DNA from: Lotus japonicus
Lineage: Eukaryota; Streptophyta; Magnoliopsida; Fabales; Fabaceae
Assembly (NCBI RefSeq): GCF_012489685.1
Contig: NC_080043.1
Span: forward strand, 57,930,289-57,994,288
Direction: 5' to 3'
Length of the DNA stretch: 64,000 bases
Below are positions 23,271 to 33,934 of the stretch, one piece after another. The notes under the pieces were generated by a model, which ran no database searches, was not told the origin of the DNA, and was given only the letters and a program-made list of their open reading frames with translations. The position numbers were made by a program, and so were the translations under genes. Every line of letters begins with the position of its first letter. Position 1 is the stretch's first letter.

Positions 23271-25902
23271 TTATTCATTGTTTTCTTCTTCTTCCTCTTC
23301 CTCTTCTTCTTCAGTCGCTGTCCAGAGGTGTTGGTCAATCAGGGGAGGATCGTCAGGACCAACCAGTCCTTCAGCGGTTATCTCTTTCATTACTCCCATG
23401 GCGCTAAAGTCAAAGTTCGGGTACAAATGTTGGGCCTGATCTTTGGCGAGGTAGAAACCGCGCTCGCGGTTGTCAAGGGCAATATCAGCAGCTTGTTCCC
23501 TCGCCTCAGTGGCTTTGGTTTTCACCGTCGCCAGCTCGTCCTCGAGCACTTTGATTTTTGCCAGTTGGGAAGCAATCTCGGCATCTTTCGTGGCGAGGGC
23601 CTCGGCGTGAGCACCGGTCGTTTTCTTGATTTCCTCAGATGTGGCCTGCATCACCGCCTCCATGTCAGACCTCGCCAGGGCCAGGGACTCGACAGACTTT
23701 TTCTCTTGCTCCGCCAGCGCCTTCTTCACTAACTCCAGCTCAGCGCGCAATGTTGTGAGCTCCGACTCCTTAGCAACCAGCGCTTCGCCGCTGGCGATCA
23801 GGTCCTTCTCAGTTTGCTCTTTTTCCTTTTTGCAAGCTTGAAGACTTGCATCAAGGTCATCCGCTTCTTCCTTCATCAACGCCAGCTGATCCTCCAGTTC
23901 GCCGATTTTAATTCCCGCCGAGCCAATCAACTTGTCGGTTAGAACTTTGTCTTTTCCTGCCTGCGTCGCCAGTTTGTCGAAGCGCTTTTCCCAAGCAGCG
24001 ACGGCTTCTTGATGTTGAGCGCTCTCGGCCTTCAACCGCTCGGCTTCGGCGGTGGCGGCGTTGAACTTCTCAAACGCATGGGCAAAGATGCACCCAGCGC
24101 GCAGGAGACAAGCAAGAGTTTCCTCCTTGGTTTCATTAATGCCCCGACTCAAGACTTCTTTCTCTATGACTTCGCGGTTGAGGCCGGTAAGCAAGAATTC
24201 AGAAGGTTCAATGGCGTTGGGAAGCATGTGGAAGTAGTTGGAGGAACCGCTCTCTTTACCAGGAGCTCGCTCGATCTGGGTAGCGGCGACATCAGAAGAT
24301 CCCTCTTCGCGGCGAGGTGGAGAAGACGCGGGGCACCCATCATCTGTTGGGGGTGGGCTAGGAGGTGCGTCCTGGGAGGGGGGGACTGGGGGGTTTTATT
24401 TTCTTTCATGTTCTCCCCGGCAGGAGCATCAGACGACGCCGCGACTGTTGTAACATTAGCGGTGGCAGATTTCTCAACGGTTGAGGGTTGGGAGATGTTG
24501 GCGGTTGTGTCAGCAGTTGGCGACTGATCAGCAGGGGTAGTTGTAGCACCGGCAGAGGTAGTTGTAGCGCCGGTGGAAGCAGCTGTAGCGCCAATAGTAG
24601 TGGACTTGGCGGCGGCTGCGGAGGCCACGTCCGCGGTAGTAGATTTGGGGGCCGGGACAGTGATTGTCTCGGTAGCTGTGGCGGCGGAGGCTTTAGCAAC
24701 ACTTTTGCCTTTAGACGCAGCGGCAGTGGTGGGCTGAGCGCCAGGGTTGGAAGGGCCGGCCACGGAGGAGGCTTTGACCAATTTTCTCCTCTTAGGGGCT
24801 TTGGCACCCTCACCTTGGTTCTCGGCGCCGCCCCGCTTTTTCACGTCGCCCTCAGCGTTGAACTTTGGGGAAAAGCGAGCCATTCTCCTCTCGCGGGCTT
24901 TCAGGAGTTCGGCGTTTGTGAAGTTCATATCTTCTGCAACAATGAAAAAACATCAGTAACAACATAAGAGGCGAGAAAGAAAATGTCGATAATAGAAGTA
25001 AGCCATGGACGACCTAAGTATTTGGGAGTCCTTGAGGAGCCAGCGCCCTCAAGGACTGTTGAGCAGTCAAGGATGGGGAGTGGGGCAAGGAGATTCAGAA
25101 AAGCTTTGTCGTTGGCGGACAAGGATTCCTCGGAAGGATCAGTAATCCCATTGGGCTTTTCCGTCCAGTAAAGAGGGAAAAGGGCGGTCCCGTCCCTAAG
25201 GGTGAAGGCCTCCGGATAGGCGGGGTGAACCGCCACGCGAAAGTACTTCCGTGCGAAGGAGGTCTTCGCGTTACTTTTGTGGGGATTCAGGCACTTCCGG
25301 CCGACCCGGGCCTTTAAGGAAATCCATCCTTTGTTTTTGATGGATTTGGGGTCAACATCGTAGAGGTAGAAGAAACTGGTGGGGGATGGGGCGATGCCAA
25401 CCGCGGCGCATAAGATTTCAAAGCATCGAATGAAGGCCCAAGCGTTGGGGTGAAGTTGGCAGGGCGCCGCATTGATGTCGCGGAGGACGGTTTGGACAAA
25501 AGGCGAAAAAGGGAGCCTGATTCCAAGCTCGCTAAACATGTATTCGTACGCAAAGAAAAAGTGAGATCTCTTTACGTCGCCGTCTAGCTTGTGAGCCCAG
25601 GGGCGGTCCTCAGGAAGGCAAATCCAGATCCTGAGTTTGGCGTTAAACTCGTCATCATTAGACAAGCCACCCAAGGAACCCACGAATTCCACAATGAGGT
25701 TGCTATCTTGGAAGATGGAAGGTTGGTCTATGGCCTCATGTTTAGGGGCTACTTGGACTGGAAGGGGCAGAGTGGCAAAGGTTTTTAGCCGGTAAGCAGG
25801 GATCTCCGGGACCTCTAAACGGAGGCCGCCGACTGCGGTGGAATCAGGGTCGCTTTCGGAGGAGGAAGTGAAGTGATTAGGGGAGGTAGGGTTTGAAGCC
25901 AT
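23271..25902 (-). CDS. Antisense accessory gene of Tat element 1 (Transposase_28-like plus coiled coil), one frameshift
   Basis: On the strand opposite gag-pol. Exon 1 is 25,902-25,014, a phase-1 80-bp intron follows (24,934-25,013, GTCGTC...TTGCAG), and exon 2 is 24,933-23,271. Exon 1 holds the conserved block of the 'putative gypsy-type transposon' family (FAYEYMFSELGIRLPFSPF, then LHPNAWAFIRCFEILC). Exon 2 starts MNFTNAELL and has a basic KRRKLVK stretch, an Ala/Thr-rich low-complexity region, a long heptad-like coiled coil (about 23,450-24,100) and a Glu-run C-terminus. The frame breaks once, in a C-run at about 24,379-24,385 (+ strand), where one missing base would explain the shift. Downstream, the other frame continues with the coiled coil. 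Function is unknown. Nuclear targeting and self-association are guesses from composition. Antisense extra genes in this position are known from some Tat-lineage elements such as Grande. Confidence 0.8.
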
Positions 25903-26116
25903 TTTAGAAACCAGCGAAGTGAAAGACAGGAGAAGATGAGTATGTATATGATGCAAAGATAAGGGCAGTAAGACTCACCGGAGTAAGATGTGAAGAGTGG
26001 ATAGCGGAAGGGGTGATAAGCGATGGCTCCGGAACGGAAGTTGGCAGAAGGAGTCTGGTAAGCGATTAGGGAGGTAAAGAGGGGTTTCGGAAAGGGATGA
26101 TTGTAGGGAAGAAGGG

Positions 26117-26124
26117 TTTTTATA
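26117..26124 (-). promoter_or_regulatory. TATA-like box for the antisense gene of element 1
   Basis: TATAAAAA on the minus strand lies 222 bp upstream of the ATG at 25,902. A strong donor-like CCG|GTGAGT at about 25,978 suggests a 5'-UTR intron. Both features recur in element 2. Confidence 0.5.
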
Positions 26125-26542
26125 GGGAAAGGGGGGAGTCTGGAAGGGTGACGCGTGTTGGACGCGTGTGGAAGGTTGGAAGTCATGATGGCTTTTGGGG
26201 AAGTGGGTTGCGTGTAATGGGGAGTTATTGTGCACGATGGGACGGTTATGAAAAGTGAAGTGACGTTTCCGGAGAAAGAGGGAAATTGATGTAATTGACG
26301 CATCACGTGGGGCAGTTGAGGATTCGAAGGGTTTTTGAAATAGGGGAAAGCGCGAAAGGCCTCGCCACTATAATAGCCAAACATCATCGCCCGATAGGTG
26401 ATACCAGCAACAAAGTTTAGTCGCTCGCCGGGAATACTGCCAATCAACGTTTGGGTGATCGGCGCGTGACCAATGTCTGCCACATTTCCCGCCGGTAGAC
26501 GATCATGCACCTGTTCCAGCTGACCGCCAGTACGGAGCGATC

Positions 26543-26632
26543 GCTCTCGCCGCTTGTGGACTTGTGGACTTGTCGGCTCAGGTCGCTCGCCGCTTGTGGA
26601 CTTGTGGACTTGTCAGCTCAGGTTGCTCGCCA
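26543..26632. repeat. Short tandem repeat upstream of the 3' LTR
   Basis: A unit of about 43 bp containing TCGCCGCTTGTGGACTTGTG is present twice. It ends in repeated TCAGGTCGCTCGCC / TCAGGTTGCTCGCC. Confidence 0.75.
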
Positions 26633-26819
26633 AGTCAGTGGACTGGATGACTAAAGATGCTAGTTTCCTTTTGCTCACGCCATGTTGGCGACGTAGTTTT
26701 CTTTTCTTTTCTTAAGCCATGTTGGCAGCTCAAATCCCAGTGTATTATAGGACATATGTAAAGGCATTTAAAAGACACACTTAGCTCTCATACTTCAAGC
26801 TTGGTGTCTTGTGGACTAG

Positions 26820-27098
26820 TGGACTGGGCGAGCCCCTAGAGGGGCAACGCCTAGCATGTAGCCCGCCCCGGGGCAGGGCCCTAACCTTAAGATGGGCCTT
26901 GGCTTCGGAGGCCCAATTGGCCCAAGAGATAGTGCCCAAACTCTATAAATAGGGGGAGTTACCAATTGTGGGGGGGTGGCTCATTTGATGAAATCATACA
27001 TGAAATTCAGCATTCTCTCTCTCATTCTCATTCTCTCTCTAGCACAATTCTCCACTCTCTAGGTACTATACCTTTCTTCAATGTTCATTGCTAGAACA
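26820..27098 (+). repeat. 3' LTR of Tat element 1
   Basis: 279 bp, TGGACTGGGC...AGAACA, followed by the GATTT target duplication. The TATA box is conserved at about 26,945. The sequence just upstream (GGTGTCTTGTGGACTAG) is also conserved before the LTR of element 2, which supports this LTR start. Confidence 0.93.
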
Positions 27099-27103
27099 GA
27101 TTT

Positions 27104-28787
27104 TTTAATTAGAAATAAATATTTTAATGATTTAAATTCAAAATGTGATACCTTCTTACTTGATGAAGTGCTTTTTTATGCCAGAGAACAGACTCTGGTT
27201 GCAGTGAAAACAAAATTTGCTTATGATGTTAGGTACTATGTGGAATTTGTGAGTGTGTTTGTGGATAATTTATAAGAAAAACGGTGGTGATAGTGAGGTA
27301 GAGAAATCTGAGAGAGATTTTGATGTAAATGGAGATTTTTCTTTCTTATGAGATTGGACTTTTAACCCTTATCCACACCATTCGAAATTTCCAGTACTAT
27401 TATTTCCTGATGTAAATGGAGGTTTTGATGTAATGTATATTCTTTGTAATGGAGAATTAAGTAGTTGTTTTTAAGAGTCTTTTATATATAATTCAGATGC
27501 AAACAGTATGCACTCAGCTATCACTTGAGCACTAGAGCAAGTAAAGGGAGCATACTACGACTGCTTTACTATTCTGAATTTTTTTATCGCAGAAATGCTC
27601 CGGTAAGTACAACAAGCTCAAAAGCAGAATAGCATGATGAAACTACTAGATATTATTAATGAACCAAACCTTTCAGTTCCAAACTGTCAAGACCTTCGCT
27701 AGAAATTTGTTCTAAAGTACGCCCATTAGTACTACTATAAGAGCAAAGCAACATGCTTCTTATATTGGGAGATAAACAAAAGCAGAGGTTGCCTTAGTAA
27801 GCTTTCTCACCTGGATCAACAGAAAAAGCAACTGAAACTCGATCGATGAAAGTTGGAATGGCAAGGTTTACTCTTAAAGTCTTCGGCAGGAGGAGGATAC
27901 AAGAGATCGACCTTGAAGCAAGCAAGGTATGGTGGGTGTCATCATCTTCATCGATATTACTCACCAGATAGACTTGAGAAAAGACTTTCAGGCATCCTGA
28001 GAGTAAGTAGAAGTTGGATCTAAATGTATTAGAAAGAGCCTAAAAGCTTTTATATATAGGAAGAATATTTTACATGAAAATACTTCTACATAAAAATAAA
28101 TGTTAATAAGATTTCATCGGAATTTTTTTTTGTTACAAGAAAAACATAATATAATATAGTTTGATGTTAATTTTTTACTACATAATAATATAGTCCACTT
28201 TAATTTTTTTGTACAAATTATTATAGGAGTTAAATTCTCCTACGGGAAGAAATATATTTTAACAAGAAAGTACCTTCATTAAGTATTAATTAATGTATCA
28301 AATACAATAACAAATTTCGCGGTACATTCTTTTTTTTCTAAGATTAAAATGTGTTCTGAATGCTTTATTGGTGATTCTTCATATCTATAATTTGTGTTAT
28401 TGTCTTTAGGCTCATGAAGAATGTGAAACGACTTCATGTTGATATGGGTCAAACTTAGTTTATTTTATTGTGTAAAAAATGAACTCGCATAATCACGTAC
28501 ATAAAGAATCTTTTCTCTTTTTTTCATTGTAGATTAAATCAGCTATTGTTTATTAGTCATCATTAAACCAAATTCCCTAATATGTTTTGCATAATTTGAG
28601 ATTTGGTTAACCAATTTTTTTATTAGTTATTCAATTGTACGAAGTTCAATCTATGCAACAAGGGTTTTAATTTAAGACTTTTTGTCCACTTTGCTCATCA
28701 TTTCATACTCTTCTATTTCATCAGTTGTTTATTATATTTTTAATGATCAAGGTATTAATTGACCTATCAAATATAATAGATGTATTC
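27104..28787. other. AT-rich sequence right of the Tat insertion, no intact gene
   Basis: This should be the distal half of the candidate Helitron. Short exon-like pieces occur (for example 27,100-27,275 and about 27,840-27,960) but none is long or recognisable. The region ends with the Helitron 3' hairpin. Confidence 0.4.
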
Positions 28788-28824
28788 CCCGTGCAACGCG
28801 CGGGTAAAAAACACTAGTTATACT

Positions 28825-29070
28825 TGAATTTGATGAAAAATATTTATGTGTATTTCATTCATTATACTTGACTAAAGACTACAATATATATGGACTAACA
28901 AAAAGATAAAAAGGAACTAAATCTATCTAAACTTATCTCTATCTAAATAGATATTATCATTATTTAAATAGATACTAATCTAAAATAGATAAACAAATCT
29001 AAACTATATCTCAATGAGATAAGACTAATAATAAACTAAATCTTAACAGATATTTAACACTCTCTCTCAA
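28825..29070 (-). mobile_element. Possible copia-type LTR with PPT, minus strand
   Basis: Read on the minus strand, TTGAGAGAGAG (a PPT-like tract) is followed by TGTTAAATATCTG and ends TCAAATTCA, giving a 235-bp TG...CA segment. A PPT directly before a TGTT LTR is typical of plant Ty1/copia elements. No polyprotein is recognisable further inside, so this is a relic at most. Confidence 0.35.
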
Positions 29071-29171
29071 GCTAAAGCTTACTTAGCTTTAAGCTTGTAA
29101 CAAATCGAACCAAGAAGAAAATTATCTTAATAGATATCCCTTAATAATGACGGTCTTGTCGAATCTCTGAA

Positions 29172-29640
29172 TTGAATAAATTTTCAAACTTCTAGTAAAT
29201 CCATGGCGGCAAAAGACAATTTCTCATACTTCAAATTGAATAATCTTTCAAACTTCTGCTAAATCCATGGGCAGGAAAAAGACAACTTCTCATACTTGAT
29301 CTGGCTGAAATTGATGCAAGACAAAAACCAATTCTTCTGGAGTGTCGTAGGGTAGCTGAGCCAGCAAACAAGGGCGAAAAACCAGCAACAATACGCCCGA
29401 AAACAAAACAAGGCTGAAGCAACAACTCACCAACAACAACCACACAGAAATAAAACATACTTGAAGTCGATCGATTGATGACTTCTAAGACAAACAATGG
29501 TGTCAAATTTGACACAGACAACTCTCAAACATTAGAGAGTGGGCCAGCGCAACTCGCAGCTGAATCCCTAAAACCAGAACCAATAACTCTCAACTAGAGA
29601 GTGGGCCAGCGCAACTCGCAGCTGAAGCCCTAAAACCAGA
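29172..29640. repeat. Two local tandem repeats
   Basis: A unit of about 65 bp (ATTGAATAA...TTTCAAACTTCT...TCTCATACTT) is repeated at 29,172 and 29,237. A 61-bp unit containing AGAGAGTGGGCCAGCGCAAC is repeated at about 29,534 and 29,595. Confidence 0.75.
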
Positions 29641-29816
29641 AAACCAAACAATCGAGACAAAACAAACGAAGGTGACATTGTCACCTTTAAAACCAAATTG
29701 CATAAAGTCAACCAAGATCAATATAATAAGAACATCTTGAACAATGAGACGCAAACAACAACTGAAGTCTCAAAAACCAATGCGAACCTGAGCGTCAAAA
29801 CAGAGTTAGAACTCTA

Positions 29817-29840
29817 AACCAAACCAAACCAAACCAAACC
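29817..29840. repeat. (AAACC)n microsatellite
   Basis: Five near-perfect AAACC units in an A/C-rich stretch. The surrounding 29,640-30,200 holds no gene that I can see. Confidence 0.7.
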
Positions 29841-30215
29841 TGGCCATCAATGAGAGATGACACAAGAAACGTCCAAACAGGGTCAAAACAGCTGACCCAC
29901 AAACCAAACAGGGAGAGGAAGACCGGACGATCACAACTGTGACGGCACAACACACGTCAAAACAGAGGATCCTTAAAACGCTGTTTACTAATTACTATTT
30001 AAAATCATAAAACGCTGTTTTCCTTATTTAATTGAATTGAATTAAAAGTATTTTATTACACATCAATCCTAGGCCAAAAATTCAAATAGTCATGCAATTA
30101 ATTATGAGCCAAAATTACGTTATTAACTTTATTTATAATTAATGGTTTCCAATTTTAAAGCAATAATTAAGGTGATTTGGTAATTGGGCTGCAAAAAAAG
30201 ATGAAATGTTGATTT

Positions 30216-30682
30216 TACGTTGATCCTGATGCTAAGCTCTTATTTATTATTCGCATCCGTGGTATTAATCCCATGCATCCTAAGACAAGGAGGATCTTGC
30301 AACTATTGAGATTGAGAAAGAATTTTGATGGTGTTTTTCTTAAAGTTACCAAATCAACAATGAAAATGCTGCTTTGTTGAGCCCAAATTTGAAGAGTGCA
30401 AGTATGGAAAGTAGAACCAGATAAGATATGGAAAGTTGAACAAGCAGAGAACTGCTCTGATTGGTAACTCTGTTATTGAGGAGGCCCTGGGTAAGTATGG
30501 AATTATGAGAACTTATCCATGAGATCATGACCGTTAGGCCTCATTTTAAGGGGCAAACAACCTTTCTTTGGCCATTTAAGTTCAAGGTTCCTTTGTTGCG
30601 CTTAAAGAAGAGAAACCACTATGTTGAAGGAGGTGGTACCAGAATCAGAGAGAATTATGTCAATGTGTTAACCAGTGCATGA
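30216..30682 (+). pseudogene. RPL7 (uL30) processed pseudogene
   Basis: An intron-less match to the C-terminal two thirds of 60S ribosomal protein L7. It starts [19 protein letters not shown], runs in one frame through [14 protein letters not shown] and FDGVFLKV, then hits a stop and loses frame. Recognisable pieces continue ([27 protein letters not shown]) to a stop at 30,680-30,682. The lack of introns and the 5' truncation suggest a retroposed copy. Several stops and frame changes rule out function. Confidence 0.8.
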
Positions 30683-30689
30683 ATTAAGC

Positions 30690-31303
30690 AGTGGCAATGT
30701 CCAAAGATTAAATATGGTTAATCAATCTTTCGTACGTGACATGATTGATGTTAGTGTAAAACTTAGTGGTTACATATTATGAATAAAAAAACAAAACAAA
30801 ATTTTATTAAAATGTTTTTAATTAAGTCTTAGAACTCCATATTAACTTTCCCTATTTCTTTTCTTTTATTTCAGAAAAATCATTAGGGCAATCATTATTC
30901 TCAATGTACCCATTATTAATTAATATATGTTACTTCAAATCTGCATATTATATCATTACATAACAAATTGTTATATAAAAAATGCAGCATTTGGATTAAA
31001 CAAGTACAATTTTTCAAAGCATAAAAAAAGATAATACAAGACAAAAACCACAATAAAAAAGAATTGTGTTTCTACAAAACAAAAGCACATTTACAAAGGG
31101 AAATAAAACTTACATATTTATATTTTCCTATACCTAAAATTAATTTTATTTTTTAATTCATAAATTATCTTTTAATAAACAAAACAAAAATAACACATAT
31201 TCTTTACAAATTCATGTGATTAAAACAGTTAATATCTCTTGCGGCATTCATGAGACTAATCATCTCAAGGCTCGAAGATGATATTAAGTGAGTATGCATG
31301 TCC
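30690..31303. other. AT-rich intergenic or Helitron interior
   Basis: No coding potential seen. A segment at about 31,120-31,195 (CTAAAATTAA...AACAAAAATAACA) is echoed at about 31,705-31,770, which suggests an internal duplication around the hAT MITE. Confidence 0.35.
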
Positions 31304-31655
31304 CAACAAGTCAGTGACAGATCTAGAAATTTAAGGTTGTGAGGGCAATATACATATATATAAATTTGTAAAAAGAATTTTAATATATACTATTAGAAGT
31401 AAGTGTATTTTTTACCAAATAGGACACGCGTGAATATATTTTTTACCAAAGGGGCCATTAAAAACCACATACTTTTACAACTCAAGTGACGACATTTAGC
31501 AAGGTAGAACACAAGTGATGACATTTTTTTACTAAAGGAACCATTAAAAACTACATACTTTTACTACTCAATATTTTTTGTAATAATTTTTTAAAAAACC
31601 AAGTGAGGGCACTTGCCCTCATGATCTTAAACTTGGATTCGTCGTTGCAACAAGT
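31304..31655. mobile_element. hAT MITE with 8-bp TSD
   Basis: The element is 31,312-31,647 (336 bp). It begins CAGTGACAGATCTAG and ends CTTGGATTCGTCGTTG, an imperfect inverted pair. Flanks are an exact 8-bp duplication, CAACAAGT (31,304-31,311 and 31,648-31,655), as in hAT elements. It has no coding capacity. Confidence 0.85.
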
Positions 31656-31815
31656 CCTTCTACATACACATTACTTGCAAAAAAAACTTTCAAATATATG
31701 TTTTCTAATATCTAAAATTAAAATTTTCTTTTAGTTTATAAAATTTCTTTTGATTAACATAACAAAAATAACATAAAATTTAAAAAACTTCACGCTATAT
31801 ACAAAAATGAATATC

Positions 31816-31848
31816 CCCGTGCAACGCACGGGTTGGTAAAAGTACTAG
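31816..31848 (+). mobile_element. Second Helitron 3' terminus
   Basis: A perfect 7-bp hairpin CCCGTGC-AAC-GCACGGG (31,816-31,832) is followed 12 bases later by CTAG (31,845-31,848) and T. It is the same family as the end at 28,817. The matching 5' end was not identified. Confidence 0.7.
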
Positions 31849-31855
31849 TAAATTA

Positions 31856-32285
31856 TACTCCCTCTGATCCACAATATAAGCGAAAAAAAATGGTGTTTTG
31901 GTGATCCACTTTATAAGAAATAAACATTGATTTTAGAGTGTGTTAAATATCCATTTTCAATTTTATCCTTATTTATTTAGAAAGTACTCCACTTTTTCAT
32001 GTACAAGAAACATTTAATCTCCCCACTTTCCCATGTATAATAAGTGGTTTATTTACTTGGAGAAGAGAAAATAAGGTGCTGGACCTATCCTTAATTAAAT
32101 GGTGTCATTAATGATTAAATGTTGTGTAGATAAGGGTGGTTTTGGAAACAAAATTATGTTTCAGCTTTGTTAATTGAAAAACACATGTTTTTATATTATT
32201 ATTTTTTTTGATGAAAGTTTTTATGTTATTTCTTGGCATATGAGATGTTTGGTTTTTTTACTTATATTGTGGATCGGATGGAGTA
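31856..32285. mobile_element. Stowaway-type MITE
   Basis: 426 bp (31,858-32,283), flanked by TA dinucleotides. It starts CTCCCTCTGATCCACAATAT and ends with the inverse ATATTGTGGATCGGATGGAG (two mismatches in 23). Short TIRs with a TA target are diagnostic of Tc1/mariner-derived Stowaway elements. Confidence 0.9.
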
Positions 32286-32539
32286 TATTGGCAAAGTTGT
32301 ACACGGCAAACACAATTTAAGCCCATAAATAAATTTGTACACCTTTCCCAACATATTTGAACTTTAATTAATTATTCAGATTCATGTATTGAGAAATGAA
32401 GAGATAATGATTTCTGGACAATTGTCTGGAACTTGGATTTCCAAACATCTTTATCCTCTTTGCTGTGTATAAACATCTCAAATGCTTAAACTGATCCCAA
32501 TCGTATCACCACTCCATGAGTATACTCCTTAGAGCTTGG

Positions 32540-33785
32540 ACAAAAATTCAAACCTTGAGTAAATTGAATATAAAACTCCAAATATTTATAAGGTGAATCA
32601 ATAGGTAATCGTACGCTAGGATTACATAATCTGCTAGCAGTACCTTTCCTTCCGAGAAAAAGAGTGCCTTATAACTAAAATTAGGAGTGCACCCATACCT
32701 TGCCTTTTGGGTCTCAGCTTCATCATTGAGTGTTCCACTTAGATCAAAAAGCGCCTGCAATCCCAACACTTGAAAGTTGAAACACATCATGTGAATGTTA
32801 AGATTTCACCTGGGATAACATGGACCCTCCTTTTCAAAACACTTCTCTAACCTGCAATATCATAATCTGGAAAAAAAAACCAATTACCCGTATATTTACT
32901 CCATCATTCAATTTAAGAAAACACTGAAATCATGAACCTGTAATCATTTCCCCAAATCAGAATAAAATAAATCTGAAAAAAAAGTTTAAAAATAAAAAAA
33001 TGCCTATAAGAAATTCTTCAATCCATATAAAGGAAGTCGTTCCTGCAGGTAAAGGAAAATTCAGTGAACAAAAGAAGCAGAGAAAATTATGTGAAGGGGA
33101 AGCGTACTTCATCTCTTCTACGGTGTTGTTACCTGTGAGTGAATCAAGGAGAAGCGAACCAAAAAGAGAGAAAGGCAGCATCGACTTAGTGCATCTGAAA
33201 GGCTTGCTCCTCCTACAACAGTAAGCAGCAGTGAGGACCAAGCCATATGGTCTCACTCTCGCCGTAATCACAACAGTACCTGCGAATTAGAGTATAGAGA
33301 TTAATGAAGGATTGAAGAGTGTCGTCGATTCGATTAAGCTGAAATTTCAATATAAAAAAAAACTAACTACGCGCTCTTTGTACGTGGATTTTTTCCCCTT
33401 CTCCTTCGAGAGCTGATTGATTGATGATTTCAGCAAAGGAAAAAGCCCTACACCAGAACTTGTAAGCATCATGTCTGCAGCAAGAAAGTAAGACCCAAAA
33501 TTTAAGGAAAATAAAGGTGAAACGAAACGGTAAAACTTCATTTTCAAAGACTTCATCCTACTCACCCAAAGAAGAGAATGAAAAACCAAATGAAAGGTAT
33601 GAAACAGCCAGGGAAATATATGCTGCAACGAAACGGAAGCTATGAAAGGAAAAACAAAAACGGAAGTCGTGAGGGGAAAAGTGGGCGACGCCTTTAGAAG
33701 AGGTGAAGTGGAGAAAAACTAAAACGTGAAACATCAAAATGCTGAAGGGAAACAAATGGTCAAGATTGAAATCTACGGCCAAGAT
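32540..33785 (-). other. Unidentified spliced transcription unit, minus strand
   Basis: Several exon-like blocks with good splice sites can be read on the minus strand. There is a leader ending CTCTTTGG|GTGAGT (about 33,565), an exon after CTTGCTGCAG (33,474), an exon after TTCGCAG starting GTACTGTTGTGATTACG (about 33,280), and short blocks reading LEKCFEKEGPCYP (about 32,810-32,855) and ALFDLSGTLNDEAETQKA (about 32,700-32,760). I do not recognise the protein and could not settle a continuous frame. It could be a gene, a gene fragment or a non-coding RNA. Confidence 0.35.
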
Positions 33786-33902
33786 ATCATCTCTAACTAA
33801 TTATGTTCTGATTTACTGAATTACCCATCTAGAAATTTCAATTCATGTGCAATAATTAATTGATTTACAAAATTGCCCTCAAAGCTTACAAAACACCTCC
33901 TT

Positions 33903-33910
33903 TATATATA
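33903..33910 (+). promoter_or_regulatory. TATA box of a rightward transcription unit
   Basis: TATATATA sits in a sequence-typical core promoter (CCTCCTTTATATATAGTGGG). It lies between the minus-strand unit ending near 33,785 and the plus-strand unit to the right, so the two would be head to head. Confidence 0.5.
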
Positions 33911-33934
33911 GTGGGGCTTCTGTAAAACAAATCC

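Larger units (their letters stand above)
16501..27103 (+). mobile_element. Complete Tat-lineage Ty3/gypsy LTR retrotransposon (element 1)
   Basis: The element spans 16,506-27,098 (10.6 kb) between perfect 5-bp duplications GATTT (16,501-16,505 and 27,099-27,103). Both LTRs are 279 bp, begin TGGACTGGGC and end AGAACA. They differ by about one substitution plus two length changes, so the insertion is young. Order: LTR, PBS, gag-pro-RT-RNH-second RNH-IN in one frame, then an opposite-strand gene, then LTR. The second RNase H and the antisense gene between pol and the 3' LTR place it in the Tat lineage. No obvious polypurine tract sits immediately before the 3' LTR. Confidence 0.95.
13054..28817 (+). 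mobile_element. Candidate Helitron, split by a Tat retrotransposon
   Basis: The 5' end would be TCTATCTATAAATATTAG at 13054, preceded by A. The 3' end is a hairpin CCCGTGC-AAC-GCGCGGG (28788-28804) followed by CTAG at 28814-28817 and then T. This fits Helitron rules: 5' TC, 3' hairpin plus CTRR, and insertion between A and T. Removing the Tat element (16,506-27,098) leaves about 5.2 kb. No Rep/helicase is visible, so it would be non-autonomous. The 3' end is a strong call. Linking it to this 5' end is inference. Confidence 0.45.
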
